64,000 bases of DNA from Persicobacter psychrovividus (GCF_036492425.1 NZ_AP025293.1:992001-1056000), one strand, 5' to 3'; positions 35,166 to 44,727 are shown, numbered from the stretch's first letter. Notes: generated from the sequence alone by a model not told the origin. Numbers and translations: made by a program.

Positions 35166-37013
35166 ATGGGAAGAAAGGTAGAAGTACTTGCTCCAGCAAA
35201 AAATATAGAGGTGGGTCGTGCGGCGATCCGTCATGGCGCCGACGCAATATATATTGGTGCCGACAAGTTTGGGGCGCGTTCGGCAGTTCCAAATACGGTG
35301 CAGGACATTGAAAATCTGGCGAAATATGCGCATCAATATCATGCACAGGTATTCGTTACGATGAATACAATATTGTATGAAAACGAATTGGAAGATGCCC
35401 GAAAACAGGCTTGGGAGCTATATGAGGCGGGTGCGGATGCATTGATCATTCAGGACATGGGATTGCTGGAGATGGACTTGCCACCGATGCCTTTGCATGC
35501 AAGTACGCAGACGCATAACTATGATTTGGATCGCATTAAGTTTTTGGAGAATGTGGGTTTGGATCGTGTGGTTTTGGCACGTGAGCTGAGTTTGATGCAG
35601 ATTGAGGAAATCCGCAAACAGACCCATGTTGAATTGGAATATTTTGTGGCCGGTGCACTTTGTGTTTGCCTTTCGGGACAATGCTATATGAGTAATTCGA
35701 TCGGTAGCCGTTCGGCAAACCGCGGTGCCTGTGGGCAGCCTTGTCGTTGGCCGTATGATTTGGTGGATGCCAACGGGATGAAGATTGCCGAACAGAAGCA
35801 TTTGCTGTCGTTGAAAGATCTGAACCTTTCGGATCATGTGGAGGATTTGATTTTGGCGGGGGTGGATTCGCTCAAGATTGAAGGGCGTATGAAGGATGAG
35901 ACTTATGTAAAAAATGTGGTGGGTAACTTCCGCAAGAAGGTGGATGCCGTTTTGGAAAAACACCCTGAGATTGTTTCGGCAAGTGATGGAAAGGTAAGCA
36001 CTACTTTTGAGCCGGATCCTGAGCGCACGTTCAACCGAACGTATACGACTTATTTCTTTGAAGAACACCGCCCGAAGCGATCGTTGATCAATGAGGATAC
36101 GCCAAAGGCGATGGGTAAGCCGATGGGCAAGGTTTCCAAAATCAAGAACAAAAGCATTTTGCTGAATTCTGAGTTTGATTTTGCCAATGGTGATGGCCTT
36201 TGCTATATCAAGGATGATGGTGAACTTGGCGGAATGAAAATCGAGACCGTGGGGCAAGACGGTTGGCTGAATTTGTCAAATGTGGCTGGTTTGACTGAAG
36301 GCACAATGATCTACCGTAACCACGATCAGGATTTTGTTAAGCAACTCAATGGCGACCGTACCACAAGAAAGATTGATGCAGAACTGACGGCTTCCTTTGG
36401 TGACAATCAGGTGCATTTATCCATTGCTGATGTACATGGTCATGAAGCGAGATTGACTTTCGATCAGGCGTTGGAGCCTGCCAAAAATATGGAAAGAGCC
36501 GTAGCAGGTTTACAGAAATCCTTGAAAAAATCGGGGGATTCTATTTTTCAGATTACACAGGTGAATTTACCGGAAGAAGTGCCATTTTTGCCTTCGGGAG
36601 CTGTGAATCAGATGCGCCGTGATTTGTTGGAGGCCTTGTTGGAGGTTCGCCTGAATGCACATCATCGGGAGGAGAAAGTTTTTGAGCCAAACGACGTTCC
36701 TTATCCAAAAAGAAAATTGGATCATCATGGCAATGTGATCAATAGCCTTTCAAGAAAATTTTACGAGCGTCATGGTGTAAAAATCATCGAGGACGGCTAT
36801 GAAATTCGGGAGGAGGAAGACCGCCAAAAATCGCGACTGATGACCACCCGCCATTGTCTGCATTATCAGATTGGGATTTGTCAGTTCCATGAGAATTTCA
36901 CCACACCGCCTGTGGGTGTTGAAACGCCGTTATTTTTGGAACATGGCGAGCATCGTTTCCGCCTGAAGGTGGATTGTAAGGCTTGTGTGATGAAAATCGA
37001 AAAAGCGGATTAA
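35166..37013 (+). CDS. U32-family RNA hydroxylase (RlhA/TrhP-like)
   Basis: The 615-residue protein starts at the ATG at 35166 (MGRKVEVLAPAKNIEVGRAA); an upstream in-frame TTG would add a tail unlike the family. The TIM-barrel U32 core is at about 5-300 (GADAIYIGADKFGARS, LHASTQTHNYD, LKIEGRMKDETYV). The family's iron-sulfur cysteines are all present: GALC (166), SGQC (173), GAC (189) and QPC (193). A long C-terminal part fits E. coli RlhA (23S rRNA C2501 hydroxylation, ~650 residues) better than the shorter TrhP (tRNA U34). Annotation pipelines often call these 'peptidase U32'. It follows truA, which supports an RNA-modification role. Confidence 0.85.
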   Translation: MGRKVEVLAPAKNIEVGRAAIRHGADAIYIGADKFGARSAVPNTVQDIENLAKYAHQYHAQVFVTMNTILYENELEDARKQAWELYEAGADALIIQDMGLLEMDLPPMPLHASTQTHNYDLDRIKFLENVGLDRVVLARELSLMQIEEIRKQTHVELEYFVAGALCVCLSGQCYMSNSIGSRSANRGACGQPCRWPYDLVDANGMKIAEQKHLLSLKDLNLSDHVEDLILAGVDSLKIEGRMKDETYVKNVVGNFRKKVDAVLEKHPEIVSASDGKVSTTFEPDPERTFNRTYTTYFFEEHRPKRSLINEDTPKAMGKPMGKVSKIKNKSILLNSEFDFANGDGLCYIKDDGELGGMKIETVGQDGWLNLSNVAGLTEGTMIYRNHDQDFVKQLNGDRTTRKIDAELTASFGDNQVHLSIADVHGHEARLTFDQALEPAKNMERAVAGLQKSLKKSGDSIFQITQVNLPEEVPFLPSGAVNQMRRDLLEALLEVRLNAHHREEKVFEPNDVPYPKRKLDHHGNVINSLSRKFYERHGVKIIEDGYEIREEEDRQKSRLMTTRHCLHYQIGICQFHENFTTPPVGVETPLFLEHGEHRFRLKVDCKACVMKIEKAD

Positions 37014-37022
37014 ATATTAAGG

Positions 37023-37048
37023 TGGCGGCAGGGCATGCCCTGCCGCCA
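37023..37048. repeat. Perfect 26-bp GC-rich palindrome
   Basis: The half-site TGGCGGCAGGGCA is followed at once by its exact reverse complement, and another GCCCTGCC copy lies 11 bp on (37060-37067). It sits between convergent genes without a T run. It resembles a REP-like element or a factor-assisted terminator more than a standard terminator. Confidence 0.7.
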
Positions 37049-37081
37049 TGTATGTTTCATGCCCTGCCAATACATCAATTA

Positions 37082-38482
37082 TTAATACTTCGTTTGTACC
37101 AAATTGGGGTTTGCCAATATCGGGCGTTGTGGAATAGGATACCAAAACTGTTTGTCGCCGGCAGGAACGGTTTTTAAGATTTGAACATCATCATTCACCG
37201 CCCCATCGACCAAACGGACGAGCGTAACAGGCTGGCCGTGGCGTCGGAGATCAAACATGCGGTGCCCCTCATAAGCGAGTTCTTTTCTTCTTTCAAGGTA
37301 CACGTCGGTGGTGTCGCCCGTGGCAGGGGTAGCCCTGTTGGGGTTGGTGTACCTGTTTTTACGAATTAGATCAATAATTGCCGCTGCAGCAGTATTGTCC
37401 CCTAAATGCGCCAATGCCTCAGCTTTGTTCAGCAGCACCTCAGAATAGCGTAAAATTTTTGGGGAATGCAGGGCTGTTACTCCCTCTTGCTGGTCGAATT
37501 TATAGATATATTTATATCCCGGTAAATTCACGGAATCAATGGTAACAAAGAGGCTTTTGCGGATGTCGCTGTTATCATATAAATCGACAAATTCTGGATT
37601 TGCGGTATAAGCGCCATAGCCCGTGGTGCCGTCGAAGAAATAAACATACCCAAAATTGTTTGACCCACGACTCTGAACGGGATCCACTGCAATTTCAAAA
37701 ATGGTTTCTATATTACTGGCTTTGCTTCGAAAGTAAGTTGGATAGTTTGTGGTATCCAGAAGGGTAACGCCCTGCACCGCATCAGCAGCATCTATCACTT
37801 TCTGATAAGCTTCTGCTGAGGGCATTTCATTGGATTCTACCGCCATGAACAGGTACAGGCGAGTCCTCAAGGCCTCCACGGCATTTCTCGATGGGAAATT
37901 GACATTATCAGTATTGGTAATCAGGTTGAAAGCGGAATCCAAATCAAGCTCGACCTGCGCATACACCTTTGCGGCATCCACATTTGGCATATTGTTGCCC
38001 AATGCCTCGTCAAGGTCGATTGTGGGTTCCGTGGCAATAGGTACATCACTGTAAAACTTGACCGCATCGAAGGTGGCCAGCGCCCGCAAGAAATACGCCT
38101 GCCCCCGAATATTACCATCGGTGTTAGGGTTATTGATGATCTGGTTGGCATTTTCTATGGCCTGATACATGGGGTCGTAGGTACTTCCTCCTGAGATGGA
38201 CATGGCTTCGAATTTTTCCATCCTGGATTCAAACTCAAAACGCCCACCAGTATTAATACCCTGAACAATATCGTCGGTACCTACATCCGCAAGCACATAG
38301 GCATTTCTTCCATAATAATCGATGGAATACATATTTGAAAGTACCCCAGCAAGTTGATCCTGTGGGTATTGCGCTGCAACATCCACGGGTACTGCAAAAT
38401 CCGGTTCGGTGTCCAGGTTGCAGGAAGTGAGCGACATGGCGCCCAAAACAAAGGTACAGAGGAGTATATTTTTTATTTTCAT
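37082..38482 (-). CDS. SusD/RagB-family substrate-binding lipoprotein
   Basis: The 466-residue lipoprotein partners the SusC just upstream. The ATG at 38482 gives a good lipobox (MKIKNILLCTFVLGAMSLTSC, Cys21). Typical blocks are NLDTEPDF, AIENANQIINNPNTDGNIRG (tetratricopeptide region), YFLRALATFDAVKFYSDVP, ILRYSEVLLNKAEALAHLG and the C-terminal RRKELAYEGHRMFDLRRHGQ with WYPIPQRPILANPNL, diagnostic of RagB/SusD. It begins 13 bp after its SusC. No glycosidase or protease adjoins, so the cargo is unknown. Confidence 0.95.
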   Translation of the reverse strand: MKIKNILLCTFVLGAMSLTSCNLDTEPDFAVPVDVAAQYPQDQLAGVLSNMYSIDYYGRNAYVLADVGTDDIVQGINTGGRFEFESRMEKFEAMSISGGSTYDPMYQAIENANQIINNPNTDGNIRGQAYFLRALATFDAVKFYSDVPIATEPTIDLDEALGNNMPNVDAAKVYAQVELDLDSAFNLITNTDNVNFPSRNAVEALRTRLYLFMAVESNEMPSAEAYQKVIDAADAVQGVTLLDTTNYPTYFRSKASNIETIFEIAVDPVQSRGSNNFGYVYFFDGTTGYGAYTANPEFVDLYDNSDIRKSLFVTIDSVNLPGYKYIYKFDQQEGVTALHSPKILRYSEVLLNKAEALAHLGDNTAAAAIIDLIRKNRYTNPNRATPATGDTTDVYLERRKELAYEGHRMFDLRRHGQPVTLVRLVDGAVNDDVQILKTVPAGDKQFWYPIPQRPILANPNLVQTKY

Positions 38483-38495
38483 GGTCGTGATTGGA

Positions 38496-41468
38496 TTAAA
38501 AGTTAACATTCAGGCCACCAGTAATGACAATCCCTTCAGGGTATTCAAAAGAATTATAACCGTCGAAATCTACGGTGGTTGGCGTATAGCCTGTGTAGTT
38601 GGTCAGAATCCAGAGGTTTTGCCCTGACACATACACCCGCACCTTTGAGAGGCCAAGGCTGCCAATCCATTGGTCGGGCAGGGTGTAACCAAGCGTAATA
38701 TTCCGCAGGCTCAGGAAGTCACCATCTTCCAAATATCTTGTGGAAGTGGAGGTGCCCCCACGGCTGCCAAAGCGTGGGCGGAAGGCCGTTTGCCCAGGGT
38801 TCGTCCAACGATCTTCACGGGCAGATACCACCTGATTGAAAAATCTTGTGCCATCGGCATCATTAAAAGTTCGTGTTCGGTTATAGATTTTATTCCCCGT
38901 TTGGAAGGTCAGCAGAAATGAAAAATCCACTCCATAGAAGTTAAATTTATTGGTCATTCCACCTGTGAATTTTGGTAACGGACTGCCCGCATAAATTCTT
39001 TCCGCCTCCGAATAATTAGTGGTGGCCACACGGCCGTTCGGGGCAAAGAAGAGGCTGTTGCTGTTATTCACTTCCGAGGGAGTAATTGGTGTTTGTTCAT
39101 TTACATACCAGGCAGGATCACCATTGGCAGGGTTGGCACCGAGCCACTCAGGCATATAAAAGGTGTAAATACTTTGTCCTTCTTCAATGGTGTTAAATGA
39201 AGTCCGTATTGGAGCAATACCATCCAAAGAGGTTACCTCGTTATCATTCAGGGAAATGTTGAAATCAGTTTCCCAGGTGAAATTTTCTTTTTCAATATTA
39301 TTGGCCGTGATCGTCAGCTCAATTCCTTTATTGACCAAAGAACCTGCATTTTTAGTGACCGTTACAAAGCCATTCTCTCCAGCAAGTGGCACCTGTAAGA
39401 GGAGGTCACGGGATTTTTCATGATAAAAATCCACCGTCATTTTTACCCTTGATTTAAAACCAATGTCAAAACCTACATTTGCTTTTTCTTTGACCTCCCA
39501 GGTAAGATCCGGGTTGGCGATTTGAAAATGCGTAGATGCCGGCTGACCGTTGTACACGCCGTATCGGTAAAGCCCGCGTGAGGCGAAATTACTGATGCCG
39601 TTGGCATTACCTGTTGTACCGAAAGAGCCTCGGAGTTTCAGCTGGCTGATGACCTCTTTGCTGAAAAATTCTTCGTTATCAATAATCCAGCTGGCACCAA
39701 CGGAGAAGAAGTTACCATAGCGGTTGTCGGAACCGAACCTTGAGGAACCGTCGCGACGGAATGAACCCGAAAGGTAGTATCGCCCATCGTAATTATAAGT
39801 TACCTGAGAAAGGATCGAGAAGAATTTATAGGAGTCTCCGCGGCCATCTGCGGTAAATTGCTGTGTGGTGGCCTGCAATACGTCAAGGGGAATCGGTAAT
39901 CCACTTCCACCGACGGTAGAAAAGTAAATATCAGCATCCTGAAACTCCGTACCGAGCAGTGCGGTGAAGTTCCCTTTACCGATGGCCGTTTCATAATTCA
40001 GCAGGTTGGTGGTGGTGAAAACGCCGTTCTGCGAATTGGTTTCATTGATACTTCCGGCGGCATTAGGATCGAAACCATCAGAGGTGGTTGGCTCAAAATA
40101 TTGGGTCAGCCTCGCGATTTCCAGTCGGTAGGAATTGGTCGAACGGAAAGAAATCCCATTCCAGATATCATATTCCAACTTTCCGGAGATTCCTCCCCAC
40201 AAAGATTCTGTCAGTCTTTTATTCAGTGGGGTATCGTACACGAAGTTTGCCGTAATCGGTGTTACAGGCGTGGCAGGAAGCCTGGTGTATAAATTTCCGT
40301 TGGCATCATAAGGGCTGTTCACGGGAGCCTGGAAGTAGGAGCCGAGCAGTGGAGAGCTGAACAGTCCACCACTGGAGGCGTCATTCTGAAATGATTTAGC
40401 GACATCGATACTAAAGCTGAGTTTTAGCTTATCTGTGGCTTGATTATCCACATTCAATCGGCCGGAATACCTTTTAAAGTCTGAGCCGATCAGAATCCCC
40501 TCCTGATCAAAATAACCAATAGAGGTGAAGAATTTCGTTTTCTCATTTCCGCCTTTTGCAGAAATCTGAAAATCCAAAGTATGTCCCGTACGGAAGGCCA
40601 AATCCTGCCAGTCGGTATCTATACCATTATAATCTGCGGCATTCAGTCCGAAAAAATCGATATACTGCGCAGCATTCATCAATTCGAATTTACCGTCATA
40701 TTTTCGGGATACCCCTGCGGCCAAGTTCGCCGAGAAGGTGGTCTCTCCCGCCTCTCCCTGTTTGGTGGTAATCACAATCACCCCATTGGAGGCACGTGCA
40801 CCATATAAAGCAGTGGCTGCGGCATCTTTCAGAATCCTGATGTCAGCAATATCAGAAGGGTTGATATTGGCCAGCGGGTCACGTTCTGACTGTTGATTAC
40901 CGGTAATGACTTCATCAGAATCGATGATCACCCCATCAATCACATATAGAGGGTTGGTAGCGCCATTGATCGAGCCTACGCCACGAATCCGTACATTGGT
41001 TTTTGCACCAGGCTGCCCGGTGGAAGCCTGAATCGCCACACCGGAAGATTTCCCTGTCAGGGTTTGTGAAACGTTTGGCGTAACAATGTCTTTTACATTA
41101 TCAATCACGGGTACGCTGGTGGATTTGTCCACTTTGGTATACCCGACAATAACCACATCTTCGAGTTGTTTGGCATCAGCCCCCATCTCCACATTAATCA
41201 CCAGCTGGTCGCCCACTTTAATGTCTTGGGTGGCCAGGCCGACGAAGGAGAATTCCAATATCAGGTCGGGGTCATTTTTAGGAATCTGAAAGGAGTAATT
41301 TCCATCAATATCTGAAACCGTACCTGTGCTGGTTCCTTTAATCAGGACGTTCACTCCGGGCAGGGTTTCACCTTCTTCATCAGTGATTTTTCCTGAAATC
41401 AGGCGGGTTTGTGCCCAGGCAGAAAGTACGCCGAGCAACAGCAGAAAGGTAAACAGTAGTCTTTTCAT
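38496..41468 (-). CDS. SusC/RagA-family TonB-linked outer-membrane receptor
   Basis: The 990-residue barrel starts at the ATG at 41468 (signal MKRLLFTFLLLLGVLSAWAQ); an upstream in-frame extension of 28 residues looks non-coding. The CarboxypepD_reg-like domain is at about 22-100 (ISGKITDEEGETLPGVNVLI, DIDGNYSF), the plug at about 110-235 (VRIRGVGSINGATNPLYVID, LYGARASNGVIVITTKQGE), and the barrel ends in TGGLNVNF. It forms an import complex with the SusD that follows after 13 bp. It is divergent from a WYL regulator across a 425-bp gap, so that regulator may control it. Confidence 0.95.
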   Translation of the reverse strand: MKRLLFTFLLLLGVLSAWAQTRLISGKITDEEGETLPGVNVLIKGTSTGTVSDIDGNYSFQIPKNDPDLILEFSFVGLATQDIKVGDQLVINVEMGADAKQLEDVVIVGYTKVDKSTSVPVIDNVKDIVTPNVSQTLTGKSSGVAIQASTGQPGAKTNVRIRGVGSINGATNPLYVIDGVIIDSDEVITGNQQSERDPLANINPSDIADIRILKDAAATALYGARASNGVIVITTKQGEAGETTFSANLAAGVSRKYDGKFELMNAAQYIDFFGLNAADYNGIDTDWQDLAFRTGHTLDFQISAKGGNEKTKFFTSIGYFDQEGILIGSDFKRYSGRLNVDNQATDKLKLSFSIDVAKSFQNDASSGGLFSSPLLGSYFQAPVNSPYDANGNLYTRLPATPVTPITANFVYDTPLNKRLTESLWGGISGKLEYDIWNGISFRSTNSYRLEIARLTQYFEPTTSDGFDPNAAGSINETNSQNGVFTTTNLLNYETAIGKGNFTALLGTEFQDADIYFSTVGGSGLPIPLDVLQATTQQFTADGRGDSYKFFSILSQVTYNYDGRYYLSGSFRRDGSSRFGSDNRYGNFFSVGASWIIDNEEFFSKEVISQLKLRGSFGTTGNANGISNFASRGLYRYGVYNGQPASTHFQIANPDLTWEVKEKANVGFDIGFKSRVKMTVDFYHEKSRDLLLQVPLAGENGFVTVTKNAGSLVNKGIELTITANNIEKENFTWETDFNISLNDNEVTSLDGIAPIRTSFNTIEEGQSIYTFYMPEWLGANPANGDPAWYVNEQTPITPSEVNNSNSLFFAPNGRVATTNYSEAERIYAGSPLPKFTGGMTNKFNFYGVDFSFLLTFQTGNKIYNRTRTFNDADGTRFFNQVVSAREDRWTNPGQTAFRPRFGSRGGTSTSTRYLEDGDFLSLRNITLGYTLPDQWIGSLGLSKVRVYVSGQNLWILTNYTGYTPTTVDFDGYNSFEYPEGIVITGGLNVNF

Positions 41469-41893
41469 CAATATGGTATTTATCTTCAAAGGTTGTTTGT
41501 CCGATATTTTGCAGCGTCCCTCCATCGTGAAAACTACGGCAAAAAGGGGCAAAAAAGTACGGGTTCACCTTTCTAACCCGCTTGATTTATCCTTGTTCAA
41601 AATTTATGATTCCTTGTTGCAAAAAAATGTGAAGCGTCTTGGAGGCCTGTTGATCACCCGAAAAGCAGGGGGGTGAAACTGTAATTTTGGTTATCTTTGC
41701 GTTTGAATTGATTTAATTTTATGATTAGTTTAATTTTTCCTATTTGTGTATAGGGTTGCTGGAAGCATACTTTTTTAGCGGGACGAGATTTTTCCTGAAA
41801 ATTAATGCTTCCAAACTTCAGTGCAGTTACATTGCATTTTCGGCCACTACCTTTATTGCGCGTAGGAAACCAAAACGATTTTATTTTAAGCTT
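41469..41893. other. Divergent region between the second SusC and the WYL regulator
   Basis: No supported gene. It contains a candidate -7 element at 41692 and a tiny open frame at 41720. The open frame running into the WYL gene from 41744 looks like an in-frame extension, not coding. Confidence 0.45.
41692..41699 (+). promoter_or_regulatory. Candidate -7 element for the WYL gene
   Basis: TATCTTTG (followed by C) is a good match to TANNTTTG. A -33 TTG is not obvious, and the implied 5' leader is about 190 nt. Confidence 0.35.
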
Positions 41894-42913
41894 ATGTCAA
41901 CAAATAAACACGCCATGATGCGTTATCAGATTATTGATGATGCACTGAATGGAGCAAGAAAGTACAATAGGGAGCAGCTGTTGCGCCATATTATTGAAAA
42001 GATGCAGGAAATGACGGGGGATCATGATTTCTCTATTAGCAAGCGGCAGTTCCAGAATGACATTAAGGATTTGAAAGCGGGGGTTACGGGGAAGCCGGCG
42101 CCTATCAAATTCAACAGGTCGAAAAATTATTATGAATATACCGAGCCCGATTATTCGATTCGTGAGGGAAAGCTTTCTTCGCGGGATCAGGAGGCGGTGA
42201 AAGAGGCGATCGAATTGCTGGAGCAATATGGCAGTTTTGAGTCGATGAAAGAGTTGCGGAACATCACGAAATTGCTCAAGGAGACGTTTAAAGTTTCTGT
42301 GGAAGAGGAGCGTCCAACGATTGTTTTTGAGCAGGTGGATTTGAAAGGTATTGAGCATTTGTCGGGGCTCAATGATGCCATTAAACATAAACAGGCACTT
42401 GATATTACATATCAGTCCTTCAACAACCCGATGGGGCAGACCCATCTTTTTTACCCTTACCTGCTCAAGCAGTACAATAACCGCTGGTTTCTGATAGGCA
42501 ATCTCGATCAGTATCCGGGCGATTTGACCATCTATGCCCTTGACCGCATTATTGGGTTTTCTATTAATGCCTGCTCTTTCCGCGAGCCGCAGGGGATTAC
42601 CGACATCAATAGCTATTTCAACAACCTGATCGGCGTAAGTCTGGGCAAGGGAGAACCTATTGAGGAAATTGTGCTGAAGTTCAGGAATAAAAGGGGCAAT
42701 TATGTACTGACCAAAAAGTTGCACAGCTCGCAGGAAGTGGTGGCACAGGAGCCCGAGTCGCATTCGCTGACCATCAAAATTAAGGTGCATCCCAACCTCG
42801 AACTGCTTTCCAAGATTTTTGAATTTGGGCAGGATGTAGAAGTGCTTTCGCCCCTGAGCTTACGGGAACGGATGAAGAACAGTCTTGAGGTAGCTCTTTC
42901 TCATTATCAGTAA
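41894..42913 (+). CDS. WYL-domain transcriptional regulator
   Basis: The 339-residue predicted DNA-binding regulator starts at the ATG at 41894 (MSTNKHAMMRYQIIDDALNG). The N-terminal ~90 residues form a winged-helix region (FSISKRQFQNDIKDLK; recognition-helix-like). The WYL domain is at about 165-250 (ALDITYQSFNN, LFYPYLLKQYNNRWFLIGNL, TIYALDRIIGF), followed by the WCX C-terminal extension (EEIVLKFRNKRGNYVLTKKL, HPNLELLSKIFEFGQDVEVL). WYL proteins bind nucleic acid or nucleotide ligands and often control defence or stress genes. No defence gene is nearby; the divergent SusC/SusD is the obvious candidate target. Confidence 0.88.
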   Translation: MSTNKHAMMRYQIIDDALNGARKYNREQLLRHIIEKMQEMTGDHDFSISKRQFQNDIKDLKAGVTGKPAPIKFNRSKNYYEYTEPDYSIREGKLSSRDQEAVKEAIELLEQYGSFESMKELRNITKLLKETFKVSVEEERPTIVFEQVDLKGIEHLSGLNDAIKHKQALDITYQSFNNPMGQTHLFYPYLLKQYNNRWFLIGNLDQYPGDLTIYALDRIIGFSINACSFREPQGITDINSYFNNLIGVSLGKGEPIEEIVLKFRNKRGNYVLTKKLHSSQEVVAQEPESHSLTIKIKVHPNLELLSKIFEFGQDVEVLSPLSLRERMKNSLEVALSHYQ

Positions 42914-42966
42914 GCGCGTGTTTGAAACTGAAATTTGCAGCGAAAATTTGGCGCATTACAGAGGTG

Positions 42967-43065
42967 ATGAAGCGTCATTTTGGGAGAATTGCAGCAGTAT
43001 TGTTGATCAGTAATGCAAAGATCAATACCTATATTCCGAATTTGCAGGAGGATAACAAGTTTTAA
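42967..43065 (+). CDS. Possible 32-residue peptide
   Basis: An ATG frame encodes MKRHFGRIAAVLLISNAKIN followed by TYIPNLQEDNKF and a stop. It has a short hydrophobic core after a basic start, like a tiny membrane peptide or a fragment of something larger. No family is recognised. It lies between flanking GTGTTTGAAAC and GTTTTAAACAG motifs, so it could also be part of a repeat. Confidence 0.2.
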   Translation: MKRHFGRIAAVLLISNAKINTYIPNLQEDNKF

Positions 43066-43181
43066 ACAGGGGCAAAGTCGGTTTTTTAGATGCTAAGGCG
43101 GTATTGTCAAGGAGCCGCAGTAACTTGCTTGCAATTCAGGCAATTTAATTTAAATTGTCTCTTTGTAAAACCAATTCAATT

Positions 43182-44435
43182 ATGGCATTTGAAGAGTCCA
43201 ATTCCTTTGATTTTCCCCGAGTAATAATCGGAAATTTACCCGCACCAGACACTGCTCCCGATGTGGAATACATGACCGTAACGTCGGATCCGGCTTGTAT
43301 TGTTCGGGTAGAGTGTTTGGATGACGAGGATGCCGAAACGCTCAAACCTGAAGGGGCGGCGGCCATCTTTAATTATGAGGGGGTAGTCCCTTATTTTTTT
43401 CATGTGATTCGTTACTTTTCAGAACCTATCACAGACGATGAACTTCAGTTTCTGTTCCTGAGGAATATGTCGGAAATATATTTCAGGCACCTCAATTCGC
43501 AGGAAGATTATATCGATGAGGTGCTCGATGCCAACGACACACTTTTTCAGGAAATCTATGAGGAGTTTTCCGAAAATGAGGAAGAGGAATTTGAGGTGGA
43601 AGAGCAGGCCCATGACCTGATGCTTGTCGGTCGTATTGCCCGCCCTATTCTTGCTGAATTTGGGGCGCAGTTTGAAAATGATGAACAGTTTTTTGACCTG
43701 CGGATAACGTTGCCCGAAGATTTACTGGTGGCGGCCAAGGCCTACGATGAGATTGATCAGAAAAAGTATTTCTATTACAAGCTGAAATTTAAAGATCAGG
43801 ACTTTGAGCCTTATCTGTCTAAAAGTGATGATGCCAAGCGTTTTAGTACGTGGGATGTCAGTGATATGGCCATTTATGATCAACCCTTGCTGGAGTCGCT
43901 TTTGATCGAACCCTTCAAAGAGAATGCGCTCTTCATGGGTTATGAAGAGAAGACCATTGCGCTGTTTGATCAGGATCATTTTTATTTTGCCGTTGGCGGT
44001 GGTTTTTTGGGGATTGATAACAGAACCAATGAGCTGATTTATGTCGATACCATTGCCCGGGCCGCATTTTTCAAAGCAGAGCAGACAGCCACGGCTGTTG
44101 CAGAGGTAATTGCCAAGGAGGAAGGCCTGAGCTTGTCGCCGCTGCCTTATTCGGCCTATTGCCTGTGGAATTTACCCTATTGCGGACCATTAAAGATCAA
44201 TGGTTATTTCACGACCCTCGTTGTGGAGCAGCAGCTGTTGTTATTTCATAAACAAAATCCACAATTTGTAGTGTTGCCGCATTACGACGGGAAAATCACT
44301 TTTTCCATTACGGTGGAGGATATCGAATTTTTAGAACTTTTTCCGGTGGATCAGAATGAAATTATAGAATTTTATCATCAGGATATCATTGAAGCCTTCA
44401 AGAATTTTATTGAATCTTTTGGGGAATTCTTATAA
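43182..44435 (+). CDS. Very acidic protein of unknown function
   Basis: I do not recognise this family. The 417-residue protein (ATG at 43182, MAFEESNSFDFPRVIIGNLP) has no signal peptide or membrane helix, so it is probably cytoplasmic. It is strongly acidic throughout, including FSENEEEEFEVEEQ near residue 135. Two halves with alternating hydrophobic strands and helices are visible, with GGFLGIDNRTNELIYVDTIA and YCLWNLPYCGPLKINGYFTT as the most structured stretches. It stands alone, and no terminator was seen. Possibilities include a protein-binding or immunity-type protein, but nothing in the sequence supports a specific role. Confidence 0.6.
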   Translation: MAFEESNSFDFPRVIIGNLPAPDTAPDVEYMTVTSDPACIVRVECLDDEDAETLKPEGAAAIFNYEGVVPYFFHVIRYFSEPITDDELQFLFLRNMSEIYFRHLNSQEDYIDEVLDANDTLFQEIYEEFSENEEEEFEVEEQAHDLMLVGRIARPILAEFGAQFENDEQFFDLRITLPEDLLVAAKAYDEIDQKKYFYYKLKFKDQDFEPYLSKSDDAKRFSTWDVSDMAIYDQPLLESLLIEPFKENALFMGYEEKTIALFDQDHFYFAVGGGFLGIDNRTNELIYVDTIARAAFFKAEQTATAVAEVIAKEEGLSLSPLPYSAYCLWNLPYCGPLKINGYFTTLVVEQQLLLFHKQNPQFVVLPHYDGKITFSITVEDIEFLELFPVDQNEIIEFYHQDIIEAFKNFIESFGEFL

Positions 44436-44586
44436 ATTTTAAAGTCGATATGAAATTTGTTTAGTGTTCAGCAATGATTGGCTGAAAAATTGATATTGTT
44501 AAAATAATTATAATAGCGAAGATTAAGCAATACATTGTTTTATTGCTGAAGCAATTAGATTTATATTATTTAAAACAATATCGATT

Positions 44587-44727
44587 ATGAAAACTGTTCA
44601 AAGTACTTTCGCGCCTCAAGCTGCGCAAGAAATCAACCTGTTAAGATTAAATCAGATGGGGGTAATCTCGCTCGAAGAGGCTTATAAAATTGTGATGGAC
44701 CGCAGAAAACGAAGCTTGAAAAAATGA
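44587..44727 (+). CDS. Possible 46-residue small protein
   Basis: An ATG at 44587 opens MKTVQSTFAPQAAQEINLLR followed by LNQMGVISLEEAYKIVMDRR and KRSLKK, then TGA. The second half looks like an amphipathic helix with a basic tail, such as a small nucleic-acid- or partner-binding peptide. Clean start and stop and balanced composition favour a real gene. No family is recognised. Confidence 0.4.
   Translation: MKTVQSTFAPQAAQEINLLRLNQMGVISLEEAYKIVMDRRKRSLKK

Noticed and set aside
35418-36257. 279-codon minus-strand frame inside the U32 gene
   Set aside because: Antisense to the conserved Fe-S cysteine region; no family features of its own.
41897-42790. 297-codon minus-strand frame inside the WYL gene
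   Set aside because: Antisense to clear WYL and WCX motifs.
41894-42913. WYL regulator as a sign of a defence system
   Set aside because: No defence gene lies within the window next to it; the neighbours are nutrient-uptake genes.
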